The position numbers and the translations under genes are program-made. From the NCBI GenBank assembly GCA_028289425.1, contig JANQPL010000006.1:1-64000 (forward strand): a stretch of 64,000 bases of DNA. Reading direction: 5' to 3'. This document shows, piece by piece, positions 53,781-62,951 of the stretch (positions within the stretch are counted from its first letter, which is position 1; every line of letters begins with the position of its first letter). The notes under the pieces were generated by a model. That model made no database searches. It was not told the DNA's origin and saw only the letters and a list, made by a program, of their open reading frames with translations. The stretch is from Alphaproteobacteria bacterium (GTDB lineage: Bacteria; Pseudomonadota; Alphaproteobacteria; JANQMY01).

Positions 53781-54365
53781 CTAGTTGGTGAACGTGAGCG
53801 GCTTGAACCTGAAGCCGTATCTCAGCCCAACGCTGTCGCTTCCTTCATTGGCCTGGCAGATGCCGGCGTTCGACATGTGGTCCGCGAGGATTGAAATGTT
53901 GTGCCTCTCGGTGATGTTGTACCCCAGCGAGAAACTACCTCGAATGAGCACACTGCACCCCAATGTCTTTCGGCCTTCAACCTCCGCAGCAAACACCGGA
54001 AACGTGAACCCGTCGTGATAGACCGCGCCGACACCCAGCTCGATAAACATGCGCGAGGGCGCCTGGTGATCCCAGGTAAAGCCGCCATAGAAGCGATTGG
54101 TATCGCCCGCACTGTTCAAGGCAAACCCCGCATGGGGCCGGGGCACCAACCAGTGCTGCTTGGGCTTTTGAAACAGGATTTCCGCGTTGAAGTCGACCCC
54201 ATCCTCTTCCTTGTCGGCAAACGGACCCACATCGTGGGCAAGAACCCCCACCCTCAGCTCTGAAAATATGCTCTGTTCGGCGTGGGCCGCCATGGGCGAG
54301 GCCCCGAAATGAGAGATGGAGAGCGCCAAAAACGCCACGAACCGTCGACACCAAATCGCGCACAT
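53781..54365 (-). CDS. PagL-like lipid A deacylase (acyloxyacyl hydrolase)
   Basis: 194 residues. The signal peptide runs to about residue 28 (VAFLALSIS ... MAAHA). The rest is an eight-strand outer-membrane barrel in appearance: alternating strands with PRPHAGFALN and RFYGGFTWDH. The PagL active site is visible as HMSNAG (His163, Ser165, Asn166) and NEGSDSVGLRYGFRF (Glu174). PagL removes the 3-O acyl chain of lipid A, altering immune and polymyxin responses in pathogens. GGGG before the ATG at 54365 is preferred over a TTG at 54377. It converges with the SMP-30 gene. Confidence 0.8.
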   Translation of the reverse strand: MCAIWCRRFVAFLALSISHFGASPMAAHAEQSIFSELRVGVLAHDVGPFADKEEDGVDFNAEILFQKPKQHWLVPRPHAGFALNSAGDTNRFYGGFTWDHQAPSRMFIELGVGAVYHDGFTFPVFAAEVEGRKTLGCSVLIRGSFSLGYNITERHNISILADHMSNAGICQANEGSDSVGLRYGFRFKPLTFTN

Positions 54366-54559
54366 AAATGACCCCAATTTGCCGCGCGGGCGGGCGGCTC
54401 AGCAGAAATCCGGTGTTTTTCAGGTTAACCCCTTGGAGCGCCATAGTCGCAAAGGTTGGAACCTTGGGCAAGCTGCAGACGCTCGCAAGCGCTTCACATT
54501 TTGCTGTTTGCGACAAATTGTGCAGGTGTCTTGCAACTTGATTTCAACCCTTGAAATGC

Positions 54560-54580
54560 TATATCGGGCCTATATATCGG
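54560..54580. promoter_or_regulatory. Repeated TATATCGG boxes before padR
   Basis: TATATCGG occurs at 54560-54567 and 54573-54580, 13 bp apart, about 100 bp before the PadR gene in the 313-bp gap 54366-54678. PadR proteins often bind repeated AT-rich sites at their own promoters, so autoregulation is likely. The rest of the gap shows no gene. Confidence 0.4.
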
Positions 54581-54678
54581 TCTGATAGAGACAGGGAACC
54601 CCGGAGCGGCAAAACTGCGGGGAATTACCTGCGTGAAAATCCCAGCCGGTTGTTCCGGAAACGAATGGAAGCTGACCC

Positions 54679-55245
54679 ATGGAAGTGAAGACCCTTTGCC
54701 TTGGTGTTCTGAACCTTGGCGCCGCGAGTGGGTATGAAATCAAGAAGAAGTTTGAGGACAGTCCCGTCGGCGACTTCATGGAAGCGAGCTATGGCTCGAT
54801 CTATCCAGCCTTGACCAAACTAACGGAAGAAGGGCTCGTGACGTGCGAAGCACAGGCACAGGAAGGACGCCCCGACAAAAAAGTCTACTCCATCACCGAA
54901 AAAGGTAAGGCGGCTTTTGTGTCGGCGATGTCAGTTTCGCCCTCCGAAGACAAATACCGCTCCGAATTCGCTTTCATGATGTTGTTCGCGGATTTGCTGG
55001 CACCACATCAAGTCTCTCATTTGATCGACTTACAGATTCTCAGATACCGCCAGAAACAGGTTGAAGAGCGTTTTCAGTTGCTGCCTCCAGAGTCTCGAAG
55101 CGCCCAATTCCTGGAAGGTTATGGGCAGGCTGTTTTCGCGGCAGCCATCAAATATCTGGAAGAAAACCGACACCTGGTTGAAGCCCGGCCCAACGGAAAA
55201 ACGCAAACGGCCGCGGCAGCAACAAAGGAAGCCGCAACCGCATAG
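54679..55245 (+). CDS. PadR family transcriptional regulator
   Basis: 188 residues. The winged-helix domain is LGVLNLGAASGYEIKKKFE, then YGSIYPALTKLTEEGLV and PDKKVYSITEKGKAAF, the PadR signature. A C-terminal helical (Vir/AphA-like) domain for dimerisation follows, with an Ala/Thr-rich tail. It lies 11 bp before the adaptor gene, so it is the first gene of the efflux operon and its probable repressor. Confidence 0.92.
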   Translation: MEVKTLCLGVLNLGAASGYEIKKKFEDSPVGDFMEASYGSIYPALTKLTEEGLVTCEAQAQEGRPDKKVYSITEKGKAAFVSAMSVSPSEDKYRSEFAFMMLFADLLAPHQVSHLIDLQILRYRQKQVEERFQLLPPESRSAQFLEGYGQAVFAAAIKYLEENRHLVEARPNGKTQTAAAATKEAATA

Positions 55246-55256
55246 ACCGACTGACG

Positions 55257-56375
55257 ATGAACAACGTAATCAAAGGCATAACGAACTGGCGAATTAACTC
55301 GTCGATTATTGTGGCGGGCGTGGTGCTGCTTGTGGCCATCGCTTGGGTTTTCTCAGGGCAAATCTTCGGCAACCGAGCGAATTCCGCGGATGAATCGATT
55401 GCCGACGCCGGCGCCGAAACGGCCGTCATCCCGTCAGTGCGGGTGAAGGCCATTGTCGCCGAACAGCGGCAGGCAGACGTGGTTGTGCGCGGCCGAACGG
55501 AGGCGATCCGCAAGGTGGATGTCCGGGCCCGAACCATCGGGCCGGTGATCGCGGTGCATGCGGAAAAGGGCGACTTCGTCAAAGAAGGCGACGTGATTTG
55601 CGAGCTCAAGATAGATGCCCGCGAAGCCGAAATGGAAAAGGCGAATGCCCTTGTCCGCCAGCGGGAGCTTGAATACAACGGCTCTAAAAAGCTGAAGGCG
55701 AAGGGTGTTCGTTCGGAAACACAGGTCGCCGCAGATAAAGCCGCGTTCGAGACCGCCAAAGCAGAGGCCTTGGCGATGGAAATCGAACTGGAAAACCTGA
55801 AGATGACGGCACCGTTCGACGGCATCGTCGATGCGCGCCCCATCGAGATCGGCGACCTCATGGCGGTTAACAATATTTGCGCCACGGTGGTCGATCTAGA
55901 TCCCATGCTGGTGGTTGGCCAAGTTTCGGAAAATGTCGTCAATTCTCTGCGCATTGGTGCGGAAGGGCGCGCCAACCTGATCACGGGAGAAGAACTGGTT
56001 GGGCGCATCCGGTTCGTATCGTCAAGCGCTGACGAAGCGACACGCACCTTCCGTGTAGAGCTGGAAGTGCCGAACACGGACGGTTCCGTGCGCGACGGCA
56101 TTACCAGCGAAATCTATGTGCCGGTCAAATCGGTGAAAGCGCATTTGGTATCGCCCGCAATCCTGGTGTTTAACGCCCAAGGCGTGGTGGGCATTCGGCA
56201 CATTGACGACAACAACGTCGTTAAATTCCAGGAAGTAGAGATATTGTCCGACAGCCCGGAAGGGGCCTGGATCACCGGACTCCCGGAGAAGGCGACCATC
56301 ATCACCGTCGGCCAAGAGTTCGTGTCCGAAGGGCAAAAGGTGAAACCCACATTTGAAGGTGACACCGCTTCATGA
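55257..56375 (+). CDS. RND efflux periplasmic adaptor (membrane fusion protein)
   Basis: 372 residues. An uncleaved membrane anchor lies at ~15-37. The lipoyl halves are DVRARTIGPVIAVHAEKGDFVKEGDV and, after the alpha-hairpin (about 120-185), LKMTAPFDGIVDARPIEIGD. The beta-barrel domain follows (MLVVGQVSENVVNSLRIG). It links the inner-membrane pump to an outer-membrane channel. Its stop overlaps the permease start by four bases (ATGA). No outer-membrane channel gene is in the window. Confidence 0.93.
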   Translation: MNNVIKGITNWRINSSIIVAGVVLLVAIAWVFSGQIFGNRANSADESIADAGAETAVIPSVRVKAIVAEQRQADVVVRGRTEAIRKVDVRARTIGPVIAVHAEKGDFVKEGDVICELKIDAREAEMEKANALVRQRELEYNGSKKLKAKGVRSETQVAADKAAFETAKAEALAMEIELENLKMTAPFDGIVDARPIEIGDLMAVNNICATVVDLDPMLVVGQVSENVVNSLRIGAEGRANLITGEELVGRIRFVSSSADEATRTFRVELEVPNTDGSVRDGITSEIYVPVKSVKAHLVSPAILVFNAQGVVGIRHIDDNNVVKFQEVEILSDSPEGAWITGLPEKATIITVGQEFVSEGQKVKPTFEGDTAS

Positions 56376-59300
56376 CCAGTATGATTGACGCCTTTATCGG
56401 ACGTACCCGGACAGTGCTCACCATTATGGTGGTGCTGGTGGTTGCCGGCTGGGGCACTTACCTCAACATCCCTAAGGAAGCTGACCCGGACATCCCAATC
56501 CCGATCGTGCGTGTGGCGGTCATGCATCCCGGCATCTCGCCTGAGGATGCGGAGCGCCTGATCATCAAGCCCATGGAAACGCGCCTGCGGACCATCGAGG
56601 GACTTGAAGAAGTGCGGGCCTTCGCAAGCCAGGGCAATGCGACGATCATTCTTGAGTTCGATGTCAGCTTCGATGTGGACCAGGCTCTGCTCGATGTGCG
56701 AGAGCAAGTGGATCTGGCAAAGGCCGACTTGCCGGAAGAGTCCGAAGAACCGATTGTCAGCGAAATCAATCTGAGCCTCTTTCCGGTGATTTCCGTCGCC
56801 ATCTCGGGCGATCTTCCGGAACGCTCTCTCAATACGCTGGCCCGCAGGCTGCAAGACAAAATTGAAACCATCCCCACTGTTCTGGAAGCGAACCTGACGG
56901 GCAATCGGGAAGAGCTGCTTGAGGTGGTCGTCGATCCGGCGAAGCTTGAAAGTTACAACATTTCGCAGGGTGAGCTCATCTCGATCGTCGCCAACAACAA
57001 TAGGCTGGTGGCGGCGGGGTCGCTTGATACGGGCCGTGGGCGCTTCCAGGTGAAAGTGCCTGGCCTGTTCGAAACCCGCGAAGACGTGCTGTTCCTGCCG
57101 ATCAAAGTGAGCGGCGACGGCGTGGTGCGATTGTCGGACATTGCCGACATCCGGCGCACCTTCAAGGATTCGAGCACATTCGCCCGGTTCGACGGCAAAC
57201 CCACCATCGCGATCGAAGTTGTGAAGCGGATCGGTGCCAACATCATCGAAACCAACGATGCTGTGCGCGCGCTTGTGCATGAAGAACAGAGGTCTTGGCC
57301 GGAAGGCGTACGTGCGGACTTTACCCAAGACCAATCGCACTGGATTTATTCGTCACTCGGGTCGCTGGAAGGCTCGATCATGACGGCGATCCTCTTGGTG
57401 ATGGTCATTGCCGTGGCAGCGCTTGGCTTTCGGTCCGCTGCTTTGGTGGGGATCGCGATCCCAACCTCGTTCCTGATCGGCTTCTTCCTCATGGGCGTCA
57501 TGGATATGACGCTCAACATGATGGTCATGTTCGGCATGGTGTTGTCGGTGGGCATCTTGGTCGATGGCGCGATTGTGGTCGTCGAATACGCCGACCGGAA
57601 GATGTCCGAAGGGCTAGAACGTGTGGAAGCCTATGCGCTGGCCGCGAAGCGCATGTTTTGGCCGATCGTGTCGTCGACCGCAACGACACTGGCGGCGTTC
57701 GTACCGCTGTTGTTCTGGCCCGGCGTTCCGGGTGAGTTCATGAAGCACTTGCCGATCTCACTCATCTTTGTGCTGAGTGCGTCGCTGGTCACCGCCATGG
57801 TGTTCATCCCGGTGCTGGGATCGATTTTCGGCAAGGCCCATAGCGATGCGTCGACCATGAAAGCCCTGTCGGCCGCGGAGCACAGCAATGTGTCCGCCAT
57901 GCCGGGTCTCACCGGCACCTATGCCCGTACGGTCACCAACCTCATCAACCGCCCCTTTCAGGTCTTGGCTTTCGGCTTTGGACTAACAGCGCTGGTGATC
58001 GTGCTGTTCACCCAGTTCGGCCGAGGCTTGGAGTTTTTCATCACGTCCGAGCCTGAAGATGCCTTCGTTATCGTGGCGGCGCGCGGCAATCTGTCGGCGC
58101 AAGAAATGCGAGACCTGACCGTCGGGGTGGAGAAAATTGTGCGCGAGGTGGACGGCATCAAAACCGCCTATACCCGTTCCGGTCTTCAGGATGTGGGCGA
58201 CAGTTTCTTTAGCAGCGGCTCGCGCTCCGACATGATCGGGCGCATCTTCGTGGAGTTTGACGATTGGAAAGGCCGAGATCAAACGGGCTGGGATATCCTT
58301 CAGGCGCTGAGAGACAAAACGGCCAACCTGCCCGGCATCATTGTCGAGGTTCAGGAGCGCGATCAGGGCCCCGAAGAAGGCAAAGACATTCAGATGGAGC
58401 TCGCCTCGCTCGACCCGGTGGCGCTTGCCCGGGAAACGGCGCGGGTTCGGAACAAACTGGAGTCGCTCGCCGGCGTCATCGAAGTAGAAGACAGCCGTCC
58501 GTTGCCGGGCATTGAATATGAACTGACGGTTGACCGCACCCAAGCCGGCCGTTTCGGCGCGGATGTCACCCAGGTGGGAGCTGCCGTGCAGCTTGTTACC
58601 AATGGGGTCAAGATTGGCGAATACCGGCCTGATGATGCCGAAGACGAAGTCGAGATCCGCGCGCGCTATCCCGAGGATGCGCGTGGGATTAACGAGCTCG
58701 ATTCCCTACGCATCACAACGGCGTCAGGCTTGGTGCCCATCAGCAATTTTGTCGAACGCACGCCTGTTCAAAAAGTCTCCCGCATCGAACGGGTAGATGG
58801 TTTCCGGGTCTACAAGATCAACGCCAATTCGGCCCAGGGGTTCTTGGCGAACGATCATCTCAACATCATGAAAGAGTGGCTGGCGACGGAGGCCGGGATA
58901 GATCCGTCCGTACGCGTCTATTTCACAGGTAATGAGGCGGAACGGCGCCGGTCGTCCAGTTTCTTAGGCAATGCCTTCTTAGCCTCGTTGTTCCTGATGG
59001 CCATCATTCTACTGACCCAGTTCAATAGTTTCTATCATTCCCTGTTGATCCTCTCGTCGGTCATCTTTTCCACCGTCGGTGTGCTGATCGGCATGATGGC
59101 GTTTGGCCACACCTTCAGCGTGATCATGACCGGTACCGGCATATTGGCGCTGGCCGGTATTGTGGTGAACAACAACATTGTTTTGATCGACACCTATCAG
59201 CGCTTGGTGTCGCAAGGATATGACAAGATCGAAGCGGTGGTGACGACCGCAGCACAACGCTTGCGGCCTGTCTTCCTCACCACATTCACCACCATTTGCG

Positions 59301-59662
59301 GTCTGCTGCCGATGGTCTATCAAATCAACATCAACTTCTTCGAGCGCGCGTGGACGGTTGGCGGTCCAATCTCTTATTGGTGGGTGCAATTGTCGACCGC
59401 TGTCGTATGCGGTTTGGCCTTTTCGACCCTGCTGACGCTGGCCATGACCCCTGTTCTTCTGGCCCTGCCGACCGTTCTCAGGACACGGCAGACGGCGATC
59501 TCGGTTATAGCCCAGTTTGTCCGTCGGCGCGTCACCGACTTGCTGGGTCAGGAACAAGATACACGCGGTCCCGCGCAGCCTTGGAGCGTGCCTGTGGCAA
59601 ACGAGATCGCGGACACACCGGTCGAAGAAAAATCCGAAGAACCGTTACGCGCGGCAGAATAA
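56372..59662 (+). CDS. RND efflux permease, first of a tandem pair
   Basis: 1096 residues with the RND layout: one helix, a large periplasmic domain, six helices, a second periplasmic domain, five helices. Starting motifs are IPKEADPDIPIPIV and GISPEDAERLI. In helix 4 the proton-relay Asp-Asp of AcrB appears as Asp398-Gly399 (ILVDGAIVVVEYADR). In the helix-10 region the Lys is replaced (GIVVNNNIVLIDTYQRL). The last ~60 residues are a cytoplasmic tail. It aligns without gaps to the next gene over the first 420 residues, with clearly more than half identical. Confidence 0.94.
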   Translation: MTSMIDAFIGRTRTVLTIMVVLVVAGWGTYLNIPKEADPDIPIPIVRVAVMHPGISPEDAERLIIKPMETRLRTIEGLEEVRAFASQGNATIILEFDVSFDVDQALLDVREQVDLAKADLPEESEEPIVSEINLSLFPVISVAISGDLPERSLNTLARRLQDKIETIPTVLEANLTGNREELLEVVVDPAKLESYNISQGELISIVANNNRLVAAGSLDTGRGRFQVKVPGLFETREDVLFLPIKVSGDGVVRLSDIADIRRTFKDSSTFARFDGKPTIAIEVVKRIGANIIETNDAVRALVHEEQRSWPEGVRADFTQDQSHWIYSSLGSLEGSIMTAILLVMVIAVAALGFRSAALVGIAIPTSFLIGFFLMGVMDMTLNMMVMFGMVLSVGILVDGAIVVVEYADRKMSEGLERVEAYALAAKRMFWPIVSSTATTLAAFVPLLFWPGVPGEFMKHLPISLIFVLSASLVTAMVFIPVLGSIFGKAHSDASTMKALSAAEHSNVSAMPGLTGTYARTVTNLINRPFQVLAFGFGLTALVIVLFTQFGRGLEFFITSEPEDAFVIVAARGNLSAQEMRDLTVGVEKIVREVDGIKTAYTRSGLQDVGDSFFSSGSRSDMIGRIFVEFDDWKGRDQTGWDILQALRDKTANLPGIIVEVQERDQGPEEGKDIQMELASLDPVALARETARVRNKLESLAGVIEVEDSRPLPGIEYELTVDRTQAGRFGADVTQVGAAVQLVTNGVKIGEYRPDDAEDEVEIRARYPEDARGINELDSLRITTASGLVPISNFVERTPVQKVSRIERVDGFRVYKINANSAQGFLANDHLNIMKEWLATEAGIDPSVRVYFTGNEAERRRSSSFLGNAFLASLFLMAIILLTQFNSFYHSLLILSSVIFSTVGVLIGMMAFGHTFSVIMTGTGILALAGIVVNNNIVLIDTYQRLVSQGYDKIEAVVTTAAQRLRPVFLTTFTTICGLLPMVYQININFFERAWTVGGPISYWWVQLSTAVVCGLAFSTLLTLAMTPVLLALPTVLRTRQTAISVIAQFVRRRVTDLLGQEQDTRGPAQPWSVPVANEIADTPVEEKSEEPLRAAE

Positions 59663-59730
59663 ATGGACACGGAGGCGGTGAGTCGCCGCCCCTGACGAAA
59701 GAACGCGAAGGCTCGGGAGGCGCCTGACAG

Positions 59731-62700
59731 ATGAACGCAATGATCGATGCATTCATCAGCCGCTCGCGCACCGTGCTCACCATTCTCGTGGTTTCGGTCA
59801 TCGCCGGCCTGGGAAGTTATCTTGGCATCCCCAAGGAAGCCGACCCCGACATTCCCATCCCGTTCGTTCTCGTCACCATTCCGCACCAAGGGATTTCGCC
59901 GCTCGACGCCGAGCGCCTATTGCTTAAGCCCATGGAGACGACCCTTCAAACCATTGAAGGGCTTGAAAACATCCGTGCATTCGGATCGCAGGGCGTTGCG
60001 TCCATCGTTCTCGAATTCGACGTCAATTTCGACAAAGACCAGGCCTTGCTGGATGTGCGGGAGAAAGTGGACGAGGCCAAGGCGGAACTTCCCGACGATT
60101 CCGAGGAACCCATCGTCACGGAAGTGAATGCCAGCCTGTTCCCGGTGATACTGGTCACCGTTTCCGGCAATTTGCCCCAACGCGCCCTCTACCGCCTGGC
60201 CCAAGAGGCTCAGGATGAGATCGAAACCGTTTCGACCGTGCTGGAAGCAAACATTATGGGCCAGCCGGAAGAAATGCTGGAAGTGGTGTTCGATCCGGCC
60301 AAGCTTGAAAACTACAACATCTCTCTTGGCTCGCTCATCGGCATCGTCTCATCCAACAATCGCTTGGTGGCCGCCGGTTCCCTCGACACCGGTCAAGGGC
60401 GCTTTCAGGTCAAAGTGCCAGGGCTTTTCGAAACAAAAGAAGACCTGCTGGGAATTCCGGTAAAAACCAGCGGCGACACGGTGGTCACCCTTTCCGATAT
60501 CGCCAGCATTCGACGCACCTTCAAAGACGCCGACAGTTACGCCCGTTTCAACGGCAATCCCACCATCGCCATTTCGGTGGTCAAGCGGCTCGGGTCGAAC
60601 ATCTTGGAGACCAACAAAAATGTTCGGGCAGCCGTTGCCCGTATCAGCCAGGATTGGCCGGAAGAAGTGCAGGTAGGCTTCAGCTTCGATCAGTCGGATT
60701 TCATCCGTATCATGATCGACAGTTTGCAGGCCGCCATCATGACCGCCATCGTTCTGGTCATGGTGCTGGTGGTCGCCGCCCTGGGGATTAGATCCGGTGC
60801 CCTTGTGGGCATGGCCATTCCAAGTTCGTTCCTGATCGGTTTCTTCTTCCTGGGCACCATGGGCTACACCATCAATATGATGGTCATGTTCGGCATGCTG
60901 CTGTCGGTCGGCGTGCTGGTCGATGGCGCGATCGTCGTCGTTGAATATGGCGACCGCAAAATGTCGGAGGGGCTGGACCGCAAGGAAGCCTATGCGCTGG
61001 CCGCCAAGCGTATGTTCTGGCCCATCGTGTCGTCCACCGGCACCACACTGGCCGCCTTTATCCCCTTGCTGTTGTGGCCTGGCATTTCCGGCAAGTTCAT
61101 GAGCTATTTGCCCATCACAACGATCTTTGTCCTCAGCGCGTCGCTGCTTGTGGCGCTTGTTTTCTTACCGGTGGTTGGGTCGCTGGTGGCAAAACCGCAG
61201 CCCGGCAACGAAGAGACCATGAAGGCGCTGGCCGCATCGGAAAGCGGCGAGCTGAACACCCTGCCCGGGTTTACCGGTGCCTATGCCCGGTTTGTCGCCC
61301 GCTCGATCGAACATCCCTTGATGGTGCTGTGCGGCGCTATCTTGATTTCAGCGTTTTCTATTGTGCTGTTCATGTATGGCAATCACGGCGTCTTGTATTC
61401 CATCAATTCCGAACCGGAGGAAGTGGCTGTCATTATCGGTGCCCGGGGCAATCTGTCTGCAGAGGAAATGCGCGACATCGTCATCGATGTGGAGGAGCGC
61501 CTTTTGGGCATCGAGGGTCTTAAGACCATCTATGCCAATTCCGGTCTTCAGCGCAGCGCCGCCGCAGCCGGTGGAGACGGGGACGTGCCGGAAGACACAA
61601 TCGGCCGCATTGATGTCCAAATTTCAATGGACAAGGACGGCTTTCGGGTCTTTGACGAAATGCGTGAAGCGACCGCCGACATTCCGGGTATCCGTGTTGA
61701 GCTGCGCAAGCGCGAGCAGGGCCCCGCCACGGGCAAGGACATTCAAATCGAATTGTCGTCAAACGATCCGTTGGCCTTGGCCATGATGGCGGACCGGCTG
61801 CGCACCCATCTGGAATCGGACAGAGAGCTCATCGATGTGGAGGATTCACGCCCGCCGCCCGGCATTGAGTGGCAACTCACCATCGACCGGGAACAGGCCG
61901 GCCGTTTCGGCGCCGACGTCATTCAAGTCGGCACGGCGGTGCAGCTTGTCACCAATGGCGTTAAGATCGCGGAATACCGGCCGGACGATGCAGAGGATGA
62001 ATTGGAAATCCGCGCGCGTTTGCCGCGCGATGAACGGTCGATCAACCAACTCGATTCACTGCGCGTCTCGACCGACCAAGGGCTGGTGCCCATTACCAAT
62101 TTCGTGGAACGCCGACCGGTGCCGCTGGTCAACCGCATCGAGCGGCTCAACGGACTGCGCATTCTTACCGTCAATGCCAACACCATCCCGGAGGTGCTGC
62201 CCAACGACAAAGTCGGCGAATTACAAGCCTGGCTCGCGACACAAGATCTGGACCCAAATGTGGCCATCAAGTTTGGTGGGGCGAATGAGGATCAGATCGA
62301 GGCCGTGAACTTTCTTGTGGGGCTTGCCTTCCCCATGTCGCTGTTCCTCATGGCCATAATCCTGCTCACCCAGTTCAACAGCTTCTATCATGCGCTGCTC
62401 ATCCTTTCGTCGGTGATCTTCTCAACGATCGGGGTTCTGTTGGGCACGGTCCTGACATTCCAAACGCTGAGCGTGATCATGAGCGGCACGGGGATCATCG
62501 CCCTGGCCGGCATTGTCGTGAACAACAACATCGTGCTGATCGACACCTATCAACGTCTGATCCGCGAAGGATTCGACTATCAAAATGCGATCATACGCAC
62601 GGCGGCACAGCGGCTGCGTCCGGTGTTCTTGACAACGATCACCACAATCTTCGGCTTGCTGCCCATGGTGTTCTCGGTGGGGATTGATTTCATCTCGCGC

Positions 62701-62943
62701 GAGGTGACGGTCGGCGGGCCAGGCGGATTGTGGTTTCAGCCCCTTGCCACGGCCATCGTCTCCGGCCTTGCATTTTCCACCATCCTCACCCTGGTGTTGA
62801 CACCGGCCATGCTGGCCCTGCCCTTTAAGCTCAAAGAGATCACGGTCCAATCGACACGCGAGCGACTAAAGGGGGCTGCGTCGGCCATCCAATCCGGGTT
62901 CAAATCGCCAACCGCCAAACCACCGCAGTCTCCGGCGGAATAG
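59731..62943 (+). CDS. RND efflux permease, second of a tandem pair
   Basis: 1070 residues, with the same fold and the same relay variation as the preceding permease (Asp398-Gly399, VVNNNIVLID). In the first 60 residues 43 are identical to it, so the two arose by tandem duplication followed by divergence. The intergenic gap is 68 bp with an SD-like GGGAGG, so they are probably cotranscribed. Such pairs can form mixed trimers as MdtB and MdtC do in E. coli. The substrate is unknown. Confidence 0.94.
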   Translation: MNAMIDAFISRSRTVLTILVVSVIAGLGSYLGIPKEADPDIPIPFVLVTIPHQGISPLDAERLLLKPMETTLQTIEGLENIRAFGSQGVASIVLEFDVNFDKDQALLDVREKVDEAKAELPDDSEEPIVTEVNASLFPVILVTVSGNLPQRALYRLAQEAQDEIETVSTVLEANIMGQPEEMLEVVFDPAKLENYNISLGSLIGIVSSNNRLVAAGSLDTGQGRFQVKVPGLFETKEDLLGIPVKTSGDTVVTLSDIASIRRTFKDADSYARFNGNPTIAISVVKRLGSNILETNKNVRAAVARISQDWPEEVQVGFSFDQSDFIRIMIDSLQAAIMTAIVLVMVLVVAALGIRSGALVGMAIPSSFLIGFFFLGTMGYTINMMVMFGMLLSVGVLVDGAIVVVEYGDRKMSEGLDRKEAYALAAKRMFWPIVSSTGTTLAAFIPLLLWPGISGKFMSYLPITTIFVLSASLLVALVFLPVVGSLVAKPQPGNEETMKALAASESGELNTLPGFTGAYARFVARSIEHPLMVLCGAILISAFSIVLFMYGNHGVLYSINSEPEEVAVIIGARGNLSAEEMRDIVIDVEERLLGIEGLKTIYANSGLQRSAAAAGGDGDVPEDTIGRIDVQISMDKDGFRVFDEMREATADIPGIRVELRKREQGPATGKDIQIELSSNDPLALAMMADRLRTHLESDRELIDVEDSRPPPGIEWQLTIDREQAGRFGADVIQVGTAVQLVTNGVKIAEYRPDDAEDELEIRARLPRDERSINQLDSLRVSTDQGLVPITNFVERRPVPLVNRIERLNGLRILTVNANTIPEVLPNDKVGELQAWLATQDLDPNVAIKFGGANEDQIEAVNFLVGLAFPMSLFLMAIILLTQFNSFYHALLILSSVIFSTIGVLLGTVLTFQTLSVIMSGTGIIALAGIVVNNNIVLIDTYQRLIREGFDYQNAIIRTAAQRLRPVFLTTITTIFGLLPMVFSVGIDFISREVTVGGPGGLWFQPLATAIVSGLAFSTILTLVLTPAMLALPFKLKEITVQSTRERLKGAASAIQSGFKSPTAKPPQSPAE

Positions 62944-62951
62944 TCGGCGAT

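Noticed and set aside
56114-57340. Minus-strand frame of 408 codons opposite the adaptor and RND gene
   Set aside because: Spans two real overlapping genes on the other strand; its composition is an antisense artefact.
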